Assembly (NCBI RefSeq): GCF_902764455.1
Contig: NZ_CACWVY010000007.1
Span: forward strand, 1 to 61,832
Source of the DNA: an uncultured Methanobrevibacter sp.
GTDB lineage: Archaea > Methanobacteriota > Methanobacteria > Methanobacteriales > Methanobacteriaceae
Reading direction: 5' to 3'
Length of the DNA: 61,832 nt
A model generated the notes under the pieces. The model did not search any database. It was not told where the DNA came from and worked only from the letters and a program-made list of their open reading frames with translations. Both the position numbers and the translations under genes were made by a program. Below are positions 1-10,206 of the stretch, piece by piece (position 1 is the first letter of the stretch; every line of letters begins with the position of its first letter).

Positions 1-3000
1 ACGTTTCTGATAGTTGCATTGGTAATGTTAACCTGAGTAGTAATTACTAAACTTGCAGAAGCACCATTAGCTAAGTCTCCAACAGTCCAAATACCAGTAG
101 TAGAGTTATAATTACCATCAGATCCTTTAAAGATTAATCCGGCAGGTAATATATCAGTTACTCTGGTGTTTACAGCTGTGTCTGGACCTTTGTTGGTTAC
201 AGTAACAGTCCAAGTAATGACTTCACCAGTTTTTACAATTTGTTTTGAAACCAGTTTAACAACAACCAAATCAGCTCTAGGGCCTACATCTGTAGAATTG
301 TTAGCTTCGTTGTTTGTTTTATTCGGATCATATACGTCATTGGTAACATTTACAATGTTGACTAAAGTTTTGTTGGTCACATCAACAAAAGTGGTCAAGT
401 TCAAAGTTTGTGATTCGCCTTTAGCCAAGGATTTAATGTACCATGTCATGTCATTTTCATCGAATATTCCTTTAGTTTTTGAATACTCTGTTAATATTAA
501 ACCAGCAGGCAATTTGTCTCTTACATACACTTCCAATGCAGTGTCAGGACCCTTGTTGGTAACAACGATAGTCCAAGTAATTTCATCACCGAATTTAGGA
601 TTCTTATTGGATACCAATTTGATAATTTCCAAGTCCGCTTCAGGGTCTACATCAGTAGTGTTGTTAGCTTTGTTGTTTTCAGTATTGTTATCAGGAGTAG
701 TGGAGTTTACTACAGCAACATTTGTAATAGTTGCATTGGTAATGTTTACAGTAGTAGTAATTACTAAACTTACAGATTTACCATTTGCTAAATCTCCAAC
801 AGTCCAAATACCAGTTGTTTTATCATAAGTACCATTAGAATTTTTAAAGATCAAACCATCAGGCAATTTATCAGTTACAGTTACATCTTTTGCATCACTA
901 GGACCGTTGTTGAATACAGTAATAGTCCAGGTGATTTCTTCACCGAATTTAGGGTTTTTGTTTGATACAGTTTTAACAATTTCCAAATCAGCAACTACAA
1001 TTACATCAACACTGTTCCAAGCTTTATTATTAGTATAATCTGAATCAGGTGTGGATGAATTTGTAAATACATTATTAACGATAGTAGTTTCAATTGTACT
1101 GTTTGCAATTGTTTCAAGAGTTAAACGACCATAATCACCAGTTGACATGTTTCCAATAGTCCAAATACCAGTAGTAGCATTATATTCATTACCAGTTCCA
1201 GATCTGCCACCACCTTTATTACTATTACCATAGAAAGTATAAGCTTTAACGAAAATTAACTCTTTAGGTAATTTATCTATAGCGTATGCATCAACTGCAA
1301 CATCAGGACCAAGATTTTCCACATAGATTGTCCAATAAACTGTTTCACCTGAAACAACTACATCCGGGTTTACATATTTCTCAACTTTTAAATCAGCAAT
1401 GTTTTCAACATCGATAGTGTCATTATCCTTATTGTTAGATTTGTTAGTATCATTGGTATCTGTGGTAACTTCTGCAACATTTGTAATGTTTTGACCGGAC
1501 ACATTAACTAAAGTGGTAATTAATAATGTTACATTATTATTAACAGGTAATGTTCCAATAGTCCAAATACCAGTAGAAGGATTATAATCACCGTTACTGT
1601 CATCACTAATCCAGACTAATCCTTTAGGCAATACATCATATACACGTGTATCAATTGCATCATCAGGACCATGATTTAAGACCGTGATATTCCATACAAC
1701 TTTATCTCCTTTTTTAGGAGTTGCATTGGATACTGTTTTGATTACTTCCAAATCGGTTTGGTGACCTACATCGATAGTTGCATTATCTTCATTGTTTGTT
1801 AAGTCTGGGTCAGGAGTCTGTGAAGTTACATTTACAATGTTGGTAATAACAGCTTTTGATGCATCAACAGTGGTATTAATGTACAATACTCTGACTCCGC
1901 CTTTTTCAACGTTACCGATAGTCCATTCGCCAGTATTATGATTGTATGTACCATTACCCTTATGGCTTACATAAGTTAAATTAGCAGGCAATATATCAGT
2001 AGCGACAGCATTTATAGCAGTATCAGGACCAATATTTACTACTACAATAGTCCAAGTAATATTATCTCCTTTTTGAGGACTGTGATTATTTACAATTTTA
2101 ACAACAGCCAAATCAGCCATTGGGTCAACATCAGTAGTGTTGTTAGCTTCGTTGTTTGAAGTGTCATTGTCCGGAGTATCGGAAGTTACTACAGCAACGT
2201 TAGTAATAGTTGCGTTAGTAATATTTACTCTGGTTTTGATTGTCAAAGTTACACTTGCATCGATTCCCAAATCACCAATTTGCCAGATTCCTTGAGTTGG
2301 ATCATATAATCCAGGACCTTTGTGAGTTATATAAACTAATCCAGCAGGCAATTTATCGTTTACAACAACATTTCTTGCATTGTTTGGACCTTTATTGTGA
2401 ACAGTTACAGTCCAGTCAATTTCATCACCGTATTTAGGAGTCTTGTTGGATACGAGTTTTGTAATTTCCAAATCAGCAATAGCCGGCACATCAATTGTTT
2501 CGTTGTCATAGTTGTTTGTTAAATCAGTATCATAGGTTGTAGTGGTAATGTTTACTTCATTAGTGATTTTACCAGTATCAACAACTTTAGTTGTAATATT
2601 CAAGGAATGTCTTTTACCAACATCCAAATTACCGACATTCCAGGTATTGGTAGTATGAGTGAATGTACCAATATCAGGAGCACTGTTTGAAACAAATTCC
2701 AAACCAGACGGCAATATGTCTCTAACTACAACATGTTCAGCCATATTAGGACCGTTATTTACAATAGTAATAGTCCAGACAACATTATCATATTTGTTTG
2801 GAGTTAGATTATTTACTTTTTTAACTACAGCAACATCAGCTTCAGGAGGCACAACAGTACCATTTTCAGCCTTGTTATTATATAATTTAGGGTCCTGTGT
2901 TGTTGAATTTACTGTTACAGTATTAATAATGGTTGCATCAGTTACAATGACTTTAGTGTAAACTTCCATGTATTGGGTTTCATTTACGGCCATATCTCCG

Positions 3001-4690
3001 ATATCCCATCTTCCAGTAATTCCTGCATGAGAAATTTGTCCTTTAGATACATATGGCTGTCTTGTTTGAATTAATTGAGAAATAGGTAAATAATCAATTA
3101 AAACTACATTTTCAGCAACATTAGGACCATAATTGGTAACATAAATATACCAAGTTATTTCATCACCATAGTGGGAAGTCTGATTAGATACTATTTTAAC
3201 TACGCCGACATCAGCTTCGGTTATAACTTCAGTATAATCATCATCATAATTGTTGTCTAAATCACGGTCATTGGAAGAGTTTACTGTAGCGTTATTTGAA
3301 ATATATCCATCGTAAATTGTTACCCTAGTATTAATAATTAATGTAATGGATTCGCCGTCTTTTAACATGCCAATATTCCATCTACCAGTAACCGGATTAT
3401 AGTCATTTGGTCTTGTTGAATTCTCGAATCTTAATCCGACAGGCAATTGATCAATTACGTATACATTTCTTGCATCATTAGGACCGTTATTTGTTACAGT
3501 AATATTCCAGGAGATTGTATCGCCGTGATAGGTTTTCCTGGTTGATACGGTTTTTTCAATAGTCACATCAGGATTGAAATAAACTGTATCATTGTCTTCA
3601 TTGTTAGTTGGATTAGGGTCCGGAGTTGAAGAGTTAACAACAGCCACATTGGTAATGTTATGAGCGGAAATAGTTACTCTGGTTGGAATGGTTAAAGTTA
3701 CAATTTCACCAACATCCATATTACCAATTGTCCAAACACCTCTAAGCCTATTATAATTTCCTTTAGATGCAATAGTAGTTCCATATATATCAAGGCCATT
3801 CGGCAAGACATCTCTAACATAAACGTCCATTGCTTTACTTGGACCGTCATTTTTAACGATAATAGTCCAATTAACCAGATCACCTTTATTTACATATTCA
3901 GATGAAGCTTCCTTAAATATACGTAAATCAGCACTGGAAGTAACATTAACTGTAGCGTTTACAGGAGGGTAATCCCAAACTCTAGCTGTATTGTTCCAGA
4001 TACCGTCTTTCAATGCAAGTGCCTTAATAGTAATTTTAGCATGAGTTTTAGCAGAAATGTTGGTAATTTCCCAAACCTGTTGATCAGGATAACCAATATG
4101 ATAAGTCAAAACTGCACCCTCTACTGTGGAATTAACATATCTGATTCCTTCAGGCAATACATCATATACTCTAACAGTCTCATTATAGAGAGTTGAACCG
4201 ACATTATATATTCTAATATAATATTCAAGATATTCGCCAGCGGAAGTATTGGTAACATTAGCCTCTTTGGTGTAGTATAAATCTACATGAATGGTCTTGT
4301 TGTCCACATTGTTGGACATGTTCCAGTCCCTTTCATAACAGGTGACATTAACGACATTGTCAAAGGTACCGAGTTCAGTGGTTTTAACTGTCAATTTTAA
4401 TGTTTCTGATCCTTCATGTTGTAAGAATCCAATATACCATTCATTGTTTACTGAATCATAACTACCTCTTGTAGCTGAAGCTGAAACAAATTTCAAGGAT
4501 TTTGGAAGGATATCTTTTACTCTAACGTTTGTTGCATTTGTTCCAACACCATATACTCTGATAGTGAATATTGCATTTTCCCCAACAAAGTAAACATCCT
4601 TGTCACTTGTTTTTGTAACACTTACATCTACATGAGGATTAATTGTGAAAGTGGTGGAATTTTTAATATGTGTATAAATGTCATCATCAG
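1..4690 (-). repeat. Array of about 13 DUF11 repeats inside the adhesin gene
   Basis: Each unit is about 350-370 bp (115-122 residues). It starts with a [AV]D[LV]x[VI]xK motif, continues through GDx[IV]xWTIxVxNxGP and a DxLPxGL segment, and ends with TIxNxAxVxSxTxDxxxxNN. Unit starts are visible near 4640, 4295, 3940, 3570, 3215, 2850, 2490, 2120, 1770, 1400, 990, 630 and 270. Neighbouring units differ by many substitutions, so the array is old; the units near 630 and 990, and 2120 and 2490, are closest to each other by eye. DUF11 is a beta-sandwich found in stalk regions of surface proteins. Confidence 0.9.
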
Positions 4691-7034
4691 GGTGTTCTGC
4701 GGTAACGTTATAAACTCCCGGATGGAATTGACGATCAGTCATGTTTTCCTTTTTAAGTGAAAGCAAAACATTACCAAATCTATTGGTTTTACCTTGATAC
4801 TCATAGACCAAACCATTATTATAGGTTACATTAACTTTAATAACTTGGTCGTCCTCACGTGCATCCTGATAAAGATACTTACCGTCATGACTATTTTCAA
4901 CACCATTCACAGGGTGAATTTCAGCGTCAGTGGTTGTTCTAATACCTGTCGGATAATGCTCATTAGGGTTTAATGTATATGTTACATTGTGGAAATAGAC
5001 TTCATCAACAGTCCTATTATTATAAATAGCGTTAATGAGGTTGTCACCAGCTACAAGAGTAACATTTACTAAAACTTCCAAATCTTCATCCCAATAAGAT
5101 TCAGGAGGTTTCGCTTCAGTAAATAAGAAATAACTCCATGCTTGGTTATTTTCAAAAGTATCATCATTTAAAATTAAATCATCACCGTTGTTGTAGATTG
5201 CAGAACCGTTACGTGCTGTATTATGTTTGAATTTAGAGTATGAAATTTCATTGTCCCTACCATTAATAAATATAGCACCACCTAATCCATAGTTCTGATC
5301 TGTTGAACTTGGTATAGCATGATTGTTTCTGAATTCTGAATTTAAGATTTTGGCATGACTGCCTATGGAGTGAATAGCTCCACCATGTCTTGATGCATTG
5401 TTATTTTCAAATTTGGAATTGTTCACATGTGAATAATCACCTTCCACATAAATTCCTGCACCGCCATGTGTTGCGTTGTTATTATAAAATTCAGAGTAAT
5501 CACAGGTGAAATGGTCTCCTTCAATATAAACAGTACCAGTATCTGAATCATGATTAGTAAATTTTGAATGATCAACAGAAGCATTATCTCCTTTAACATA
5601 AATTGCAGCACCTTTTCCTCCATGTGCAAAGTTATCGTCAAAAATTGAATCTATTGCAGCAGCATTATCACCAGTAATGTGAACTGCACCACCTTCAGGA
5701 GCTTCATTGAAATAGAATTTTGAATTTAAAAATGTATTGTTATCACCACTAATGTGTACAGCTCCACCTTCTTCAGTTGCGTTATTATTTCTAAAAGTAC
5801 AATTGTCGATAGTGATATTATGTCCATGGGTATTATTTCCATGAATAGCCTTAGGATAGTTAATTCCTCCAACCATAATACCTGCACCTTTTGTAGCGGT
5901 GTTGTTTATGAACACACAGTTTTTAACATCCATATTATTGTGAGAAAGACCTAATGCCCCACCTTCTGCTTTAGCATGACAGTTAATGAATTGACAATTT
6001 TCAATTATATATTTTTTATTTTCATTAAAGTCACCATGCGCATAAATTGCTCCACCAATCCATGCACTACAGTTAATAAAATTAGAATTGATTACTGTAT
6101 TTTCCCCTTCTGCCATACATATTGCACCAGAGTGCTGATTGGATGAAGTGTTAATAAAGTTACAGTTATCCATTCTACTATTAATCATTACAGTAAACTG
6201 ACCGGTATCTGTTTCATTTGTATCATCAGTGACTTTAGAATTAGTAAAGTTCACATTTGTTAAATTGGAATTTTTCAAATCCGCAACACATGTTCCGGAA
6301 ATTATGTTATCATATTCTACATTAATAGCCTTAGAACTGGATAAAACTGAAAATATTCCTTTGAATACATTATTACTTGAATTTAAAAACTTTACATTTT
6401 CCAAAGTACAATTTACAAATGTAAATACCCTTCCATATCCAGGATTATTATAGTTAAAATTAATAAACTGAATATTTTTAAGGATAACATTATCATATCT
6501 TACCATTTCTTTAGATTGAATATCTCTCCCATCAATAGTACCATTTTGTATTGTAATTGCTTTAGTTGTAGGAAGATTGCTAGGACTTTTTCCAGTGTAA
6601 GTTAAACCATTTAAATCAATAATATCTCCAGTACTTGCTGAACTGATCGCCTGAGAAATATTATGGAAAGTAGTTCCTTTGGGAATAATAGGAGGATTAG
6701 CACCTAAAACATCTACATTGTTGGAAGCCCCTAATACAGGCCCTCCTTTTTTAGTCATTTTTAAAGATTCTTTTACGTTAGAATCAGTTACATTAATAAT
6801 TTCATCTGAATTGGATGATATTTTCTCAACATTCGTATCATCTTCAGACGTCTCTAAATCACTTGTTCCAGCCTCCTGAACTGTTGAATCAGGAACTGAA
6901 ACAACTTGTTCATGTGGAACTAGAGTTAAATCGCTTGAATCTGCAGTACCATTTTCAACTGCTGAAACAGATCCAACAGCAAAAACCATCGCAAATACTA
7001 AAGCGATTACTAAAAGTTTCGCATAAATTTTCAT
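1..7034 (-). CDS. Giant adhesin-like surface protein, 3' end outside window
   Basis: The frame is open from an ATG at 7034 to the window edge, so at least 2,344 residues are present and the C-terminus is missing. The start follows a GAGAGGT ribosome site five bases upstream. The first ~25 residues are a signal peptide (MKIYAKLLVIALVFAMVFAV). After an acidic stretch comes a long parallel beta-helix region (DNA about 5000-6700) with repeated N-x-A-x-x-G-G-A-[IV] motifs of the Chlam_PMP/right-handed beta-helix type. An Ig-like segment follows, then at least 13 DUF11 units. This is the architecture of Methanobrevibacter adhesin-like proteins, thought to sit on the pseudomurein wall and contact partners or host; the target is unknown. 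It is rich in N-x-T/S sites. The cell-wall anchor would lie left of the window. Confidence 0.93.
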   Translation of the reverse strand, partial: MKIYAKLLVIALVFAMVFAVGSVSAVENGTADSSDLTLVPHEQVVSVPDSTVQEAGTSDLETSEDDTNVEKISSNSDEIINVTDSNVKESLKMTKKGGPVLGASNNVDVLGANPPIIPKGTTFHNISQAISSASTGDIIDLNGLTYTGKSPSNLPTTKAITIQNGTIDGRDIQSKEMVRYDNVILKNIQFINFNYNNPGYGRVFTFVNCTLENVKFLNSSNNVFKGIFSVLSSSKAINVEYDNIISGTCVADLKNSNLTNVNFTNSKVTDDTNETDTGQFTVMINSRMDNCNFINTSSNQHSGAICMAEGENTVINSNFINCSAWIGGAIYAHGDFNENKKYIIENCQFINCHAKAEGGALGLSHNNMDVKNCVFINNTATKGAGIMVGGINYPKAIHGNNTHGHNITIDNCTFRNNNATEEGGAVHISGDNNTFLNSKFYFNEAPEGGAVHITGDNAAAIDSIFDDNFAHGGKGAAIYVKGDNASVDHSKFTNHDSDTGTVYIEGDHFTCDYSEFYNNNATHGGAGIYVEGDYSHVNNSKFENNNASRHGGAIHSIGSHAKILNSEFRNNHAIPSSTDQNYGLGGAIFINGRDNEISYSKFKHNTARNGSAIYNNGDDLILNDDTFENNQAWSYFLFTEAKPPESYWDEDLEVLVNVTLVAGDNLINAIYNNRTVDEVYFHNVTYTLNPNEHYPTGIRTTTDAEIHPVNGVENSHDGKYLYQDAREDDQVIKVNVTYNNGLVYEYQGKTNRFGNVLLSLKKENMTDRQFHPGVYNVTAEHPDDDIYTHIKNSTTFTINPHVDVSVTKTSDKDVYFVGENAIFTIRVYGVGTNATNVRVKDILPKSLKFVSASATRGSYDSVNNEWYIGFLQHEGSETLKLTVKTTELGTFDNVVNVTCYERDWNMSNNVDNKTIHVDLYYTKEANVTNTSAGEYLEYYIRIYNVGSTLYNETVRVYDVLPEGIRYVNSTVEGAVLTYHIGYPDQQVWEITNISAKTHAKITIKALALKDGIWNNTARVWDYPPVNATVNVTSSADLRIFKEASSEYVNKGDLVNWTIIVKNDGPSKAMDVYVRDVLPNGLDIYGTTIASKGNYNRLRGVWTIGNMDVGEIVTLTIPTRVTISAHNITNVAVVNSSTPDPNPTNNEDNDTVYFNPDVTIEKTVSTRKTYHGDTISWNITVTNNGPNDARNVYVIDQLPVGLRFENSTRPNDYNPVTGRWNIGMLKDGESITLIINTRVTIYDGYISNNATVNSSNDRDLDNNYDDDYTEVITEADVGVVKIVSNQTSHYGDEITWYIYVTNYGPNVAENVVLIDYLPISQLIQTRQPYVSKGQISHAGITGRWDIGDMAVNETQYMEVYTKVIVTDATIINTVTVNSTTQDPKLYNNKAENGTVVPPEADVAVVKKVNNLTPNKYDNVVWTITIVNNGPNMAEHVVVRDILPSGLEFVSNSAPDIGTFTHTTNTWNVGNLDVGKRHSLNITTKVVDTGKITNEVNITTTTYDTDLTNNYDNETIDVPAIADLEITKLVSNKTPKYGDEIDWTVTVHNKGPNNARNVVVNDKLPAGLVYITHKGPGLYDPTQGIWQIGDLGIDASVTLTIKTRVNITNATITNVAVVTSDTPDNDTSNNEANNTTDVDPMADLAVVKIVNNHSPQKGDNITWTIVVVNIGPDTAINAVATDILPANLTYVSHKGNGTYNHNTGEWTIGNVEKGGVRVLYINTTVDASKAVITNIVNVTSQTPDPDLTNNEDNATIDVGHQTDLEVIKTVSNATPKKGDKVVWNITVLNHGPDDAIDTRVYDVLPKGLVWISDDSNGDYNPSTGIWTIGTLPVNNNVTLLITTLVNVSGQNITNVAEVTTDTNDTNKSNNKDNDTIDVENIADLKVEKYVNPDVVVSGETVYWTIYVENLGPDVAVDAYAIDKLPKELIFVKAYTFYGNSNKGGGRSGTGNEYNATTGIWTIGNMSTGDYGRLTLETIANSTIETTIVNNVFTNSSTPDSDYTNNKAWNSVDVIVVADLEIVKTVSNKNPKFGEEITWTITVFNNGPSDAKDVTVTDKLPDGLIFKNSNGTYDKTTGIWTVGDLANGKSVSLVITTTVNITNATITNVAVVNSTTPDNNTENNKANNTTDVDPEADLEIIKLVSNKNPKFGDEITWTIVVTNKGPDTALEVYVRDKLPAGLILTEYSKTKGIFDENDMTWYIKSLAKGESQTLNLTTFVDVTNKTLVNIVNVTNDVYDPNKTNNEANNSTDVGPRADLVVVKLVSKQIVKTGEVITWTVTVTNKGPDTAVNTRVTDILPAGLIFKGSDGNYNSTTGIWTVGDLANGASASLVITTQVNITNATIRN

Positions 7035-7486
7035 GTTTTTACCTCTCAAATGAATATTAAATTTTTCATTGTCTCGAAGAAAAACTTGCATACATATAAT
7101 ATATTAAAAATAGAATTGAATTGAAAGTCATGCATTTCTGCACTAATTAATATTATAAAACTTATAGTATATAAATGTTTGCAATTTTAGAAAAATTAAT
7201 TATCAAACTGGATAAAAAAATTACTGAAAAATTGAACATAGCTCTCGCTACATATGATAAAAAAGAACCAATATAAAATATATTGTAAATAATAAATTTT
7301 CAAATATAATATATTAAATTAAAATAACTATTGTAAATCAGCCATATAAAAACCATTTAAGCGATCTAGAATAACTGACCTGATAATCACCATACCAATA
7401 AATTCCAACCCCAACCACATAAAATCATTTGAAATAATTTTAAACAATTGAATTGGACAGATTAGTTATTTAATCCAACGTATTAA
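7035..7486. other. AT-rich intergenic stretch with adhesin promoter
   Basis: No gene is seen in these 452 bases. The part next to the adhesin carries its leader and promoter. The remainder, 7200-7486, is plain AT-rich sequence behind the stop of the neighbouring minus-strand gene, with no clear hairpin plus T-run. Confidence 0.6.
7165..7175 (-). promoter_or_regulatory. Probable TATA box for the adhesin gene
   Basis: TTTATATACTA on the minus strand, 131 bases upstream of the adhesin ATG. The identical 11-mer sits 127 bases upstream of the next secreted-protein gene (8702-8712). If used, it implies an unusually long leader of about 100 nt. A second AT-rich TATA-like stretch at about 7097-7110 would give a short leader instead. 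Confidence 0.45.
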
Positions 7487-8575
7487 TTAGCTATCATTAC
7501 CCCCGATAGCAGGGCAAAATTTTACATTATAATTATTACATGCTTTATTATATTCTACAAAACCTATTTTACACAAATCATCACCGGCAATAAAAGGATA
7601 ACCACCAGCAAAAAAATACTCGACATTCAAAAAATCACCAGCAAAATATTCAACATATAAATTTCCAGAAAAAACATCACCAAAACATATTTCACAAAAA
7701 TCCCCAGCAGCAATCAAAGGAAAACCACCAGCAAAAAAATACTCGACATTTAAAAAATTTCTAGAAAAAGCAGCATCAAAACAAGGATCAAAATTAGAAA
7801 AAGAAGGGTTAGTAATAACTATGATTATTCCATTTACATCACCAACTACAGAGTTGTCTATACTGTATGCAAAATCATTAGTTATTTTATTAATACAATC
7901 ATTCAAACTGCAATCTAAATCAGCAATTTTTTGATTGTTCAAATAAGTTTGTATCTTCTCATTCGTTAAAAGAATATCTTTCAATTCTAAAACTTTATTT
8001 ATATTATTTAAAGACGTCGTCGTCTCTTCTAAAGTAGTCGTTTCATAATTGAATAATTCTCTTATTATATTGTAATAATTTTCTGTTAAATCATTTGAAA
8101 TAAAGAATGAACCTTGTACATCAACACTAACATCATCCAATGTTAAGTCATCATGGCTAATCTCATTACTATTATTATTGTATTTTACAATATTACCCAA
8201 GTCATTTGAAATCACTTCATTGAATTCAGCATCTTCTTCGGGAATATCATCATAATGAGTTACAACATCAGAATCTTCAATTGATTCTGGAACTTCGACA
8301 GCATCTTCGACCTCATAATGTGAATTTTGTATTTCATCCTCATATTCCTGAGTTTGATCTTCTACAAAATCTTCATCATGATATTGTTCAGACACGTCAA
8401 CTTGAGTATCAACTTCTTCAAAGTTGTCATACTCTTCGACAATTATCTCTTCATCTGGATAATCATACTCTATATAAAAAGCATCTTCTGAATCCATAGC
8501 AGTAGCTACAGGAATCATTACTAAAATTAGCATAAATATTATGGATAATTTTAATATATCAGATTTCAAGTTCAT
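7487..8575 (-). CDS. Secreted acidic protein of unknown function with Cys-bearing internal repeats
   Basis: The ATG at 8575 is chosen because GAAAGGTG lies just upstream; the longer GTG start at 8584 would overlap that site. The product is 362 aa. Residues 1-25 form a signal peptide ending ...VMIPVATA. Residues ~27-150 are extremely rich in Asp and Glu. The C-terminal ~110 residues hold two copies of an FLNVEYFFAGG[FY]P[LF]IA unit 41 residues apart, each followed by a GDxC segment, plus several other Cys. No transmembrane anchor or wall-binding repeat is visible. I do not recognise the family. The protein shares a promoter box with the adjacent adhesin, so it may be a surface or secreted partner, but that is inference. 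Confidence 0.8.
   Translation of the reverse strand: MNLKSDILKLSIIFMLILVMIPVATAMDSEDAFYIEYDYPDEEIIVEEYDNFEEVDTQVDVSEQYHDEDFVEDQTQEYEDEIQNSHYEVEDAVEVPESIEDSDVVTHYDDIPEEDAEFNEVISNDLGNIVKYNNNSNEISHDDLTLDDVSVDVQGSFFISNDLTENYYNIIRELFNYETTTLEETTTSLNNINKVLELKDILLTNEKIQTYLNNQKIADLDCSLNDCINKITNDFAYSIDNSVVGDVNGIIIVITNPSFSNFDPCFDAAFSRNFLNVEYFFAGGFPLIAAGDFCEICFGDVFSGNLYVEYFAGDFLNVEYFFAGGYPFIAGDDLCKIGFVEYNKACNNYNVKFCPAIGGNDS
7601..7760 (-). repeat. Direct repeat inside the secreted acidic protein gene
   Basis: An accaccagcaaaaaaatact block followed by cgacatt occurs at 7601-7627 and again at 7724-7750, offset 123 bp (41 codons). It is identical at DNA level over this core, so the duplication is recent or is kept uniform by recombination. 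Confidence 0.8.
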
Positions 8576-8969
8576 TGTCGACACCTTTCATTTCATTCAT
8601 TCTATATATTTAATAATTAATATTGTATAACAATATTTTTCTTGCATGTTACTCAAGTGGAGATACCACTTTCATAATAACAAATTTATTTTGAAATCTT
8701 TTAGTATATAAACTTATACAGTTTGGCAAAAAAAATTTTAAAAAATATACAGTTTGAGTCTATTTGATATTTTTTAGACGGAGTATTCAATTTAGCTATA
8801 TGATGGATGTTATCAAAATATAACAATGTTAATTGAAAATCTTCAATGTTATGTTAAAAAAATATTACTGATACTGAAAATCATTTATTATAGTATAAAA
8901 TATCGGAACCCTACAAAAAAATATATTGTAAAACTAATCATTATTTAATATAAGCTATTATAATATATT
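8576..8969. other. Divergent intergenic region with two promoters
   Basis: It separates the minus-strand secreted protein from the plus-strand radical SAM gene. It holds the TTTATATACTA box (8702-8712), two copies of ATACAGTTTG about 33 bp apart (near 8716 and 8749), a small hairpin AGTGG-AGATA-CCACT near 8655, and a TATA-like TTTAATATA near 8944 that would serve the radical SAM gene. No coding sequence is seen. Confidence 0.5.
8702..8712 (-). promoter_or_regulatory. Probable TATA box for the secreted acidic protein
   Basis: TTTATATACTA on the minus strand, 127 bases before the chosen ATG, the same 11-mer and nearly the same spacing as at the adhesin gene. Predicted leader about 100 nt. Confidence 0.45.
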
Positions 8970-10082
8970 ATGAGTACTTTAGAAAAGATGAAAATCCTAA
9001 CAGATTCAGCACAATATGATCTTTGTGACTATGTCAGCCACAATAAAAGCTCTCAAATAAATCTGCCTGGGATTTATGAAGCCATCGGCCATAACGGATG
9101 TAAAATCCCTCTTTTTAAAACTCTATTAACAAATAAATGTAAAAATGACTGCAAATACTGTATTAATCAGTCAAAAAGAAACTTTACAAGGCTTGAACTG
9201 TCACCGGAAGAACTTGCCAGAGCATTTTTAGGATACTATAACAGAGGTCTTGTAAACGGACTTTTTTTAAGTTCAGGAATAACTGGTGATGTTGACTCCA
9301 CAATGGAAAAACAGATTGAAACTGTTCAACTTCTTCGTAAAAAATATGGTTATGATGACTATATTCATCTCAAAGTTGTACCTGGTGCAAGTAAAGATTC
9401 TATCAGAAGGGCAATGGCACTTGCCAATAGGGTCAGCATAAACATTGAAGCGGCAACTCCATCCGGTCTTGCAGAACTTTCATCAACTAAAGACTACAAT
9501 AAGGATATTTTAAGAAGGCTTTCATGGATAAATTCTCTACAGCACAAAAGTACAACATATCCAAATTCTACCCATACCACCCAACTGATTGTCGGTGCGA
9601 ATGATGAAAGTGACAAGGAAATTCTCACTAGAATGGAAAAAATCTACAAAAAATCAGAACTAAAACGAACATATTTTTCAGCATTTACCCCAATCGAAGA
9701 AACAGAATTTTCAAATAAACAAGCCTGTTCTACTGATAGAACCTCCAAATTATATAATGCAGACAGTCTACTTAATGATTATCATTATAACGTTAAAGAA
9801 CTTGTATTTGATGAAAATGACAAGTTGTCCCTTACACAGGATCCTAAAATTTTAGCTGCAAAAAATATGGATATATTCCCAGTAGAAATCAACTCCGCAC
9901 CACTAATAGAACTTGTCAGAGTCCCTGGTATCGGTGTAAAATCAGCCCGTCAAATAATTTCTATTAGAAAAAAATCACCATTTAAAAATAAAGAGCAGCT
10001 TAGAAAATTAGGTGTTGTAGTGGATAGAGCTGAGCCATATATAAAAATAAGCGGACAATATCAGACTACCTTTGATTTTTAA
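8970..10082 (+). CDS. Radical SAM protein with C-terminal helix-hairpin-helix (DNA modification/repair type)
   Basis: The 370-aa protein has a radical SAM cluster motif with Cys57, Cys61 and Cys64 (CKNDCKYC), so it should bind a 4Fe-4S cluster and SAM. The barrel includes a conserved FLSSGITGD segment. The C-terminus (~310-365) carries a helix-hairpin-helix, PGIGVKSARQII, typical of DNA-contacting proteins. This matches the family annotated as putative DNA modification/repair radical SAM protein (TIGR03916). In many bacteria that gene sits beside an uracil-DNA-glycosylase-like partner; no such partner is adjacent here. Substrate and reaction are unknown. It is likely a single-gene unit: the next gene is on the opposite strand. 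Confidence 0.88.
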   Translation: MSTLEKMKILTDSAQYDLCDYVSHNKSSQINLPGIYEAIGHNGCKIPLFKTLLTNKCKNDCKYCINQSKRNFTRLELSPEELARAFLGYYNRGLVNGLFLSSGITGDVDSTMEKQIETVQLLRKKYGYDDYIHLKVVPGASKDSIRRAMALANRVSINIEAATPSGLAELSSTKDYNKDILRRLSWINSLQHKSTTYPNSTHTTQLIVGANDESDKEILTRMEKIYKKSELKRTYFSAFTPIEETEFSNKQACSTDRTSKLYNADSLLNDYHYNVKELVFDENDKLSLTQDPKILAAKNMDIFPVEINSAPLIELVRVPGIGVKSARQIISIRKKSPFKNKEQLRKLGVVVDRAEPYIKISGQYQTTFDF

Positions 10083-10206
10083 CATTATCCTTCGATTATT
10101 TACCAAATAAAAGAATCACCATATATGATAAATTGTCAATATATTCAGGATATTATAGAAAAAAATAAGGTTACAATATATTATAGAAAAAATATACAAT
10201 CTATCA

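Noticed and set aside
166-828. Plus-strand open frames under the adhesin and other long genes
   Set aside because: They are shadows caused by repeats and biased codon use of the minus-strand gene; no ribosome sites or recognisable domains.
7601-7760. CRISPR-like repeat
   Set aside because: Only two copies, in frame inside a coding gene, with a 41-codon period; it is a protein repeat.
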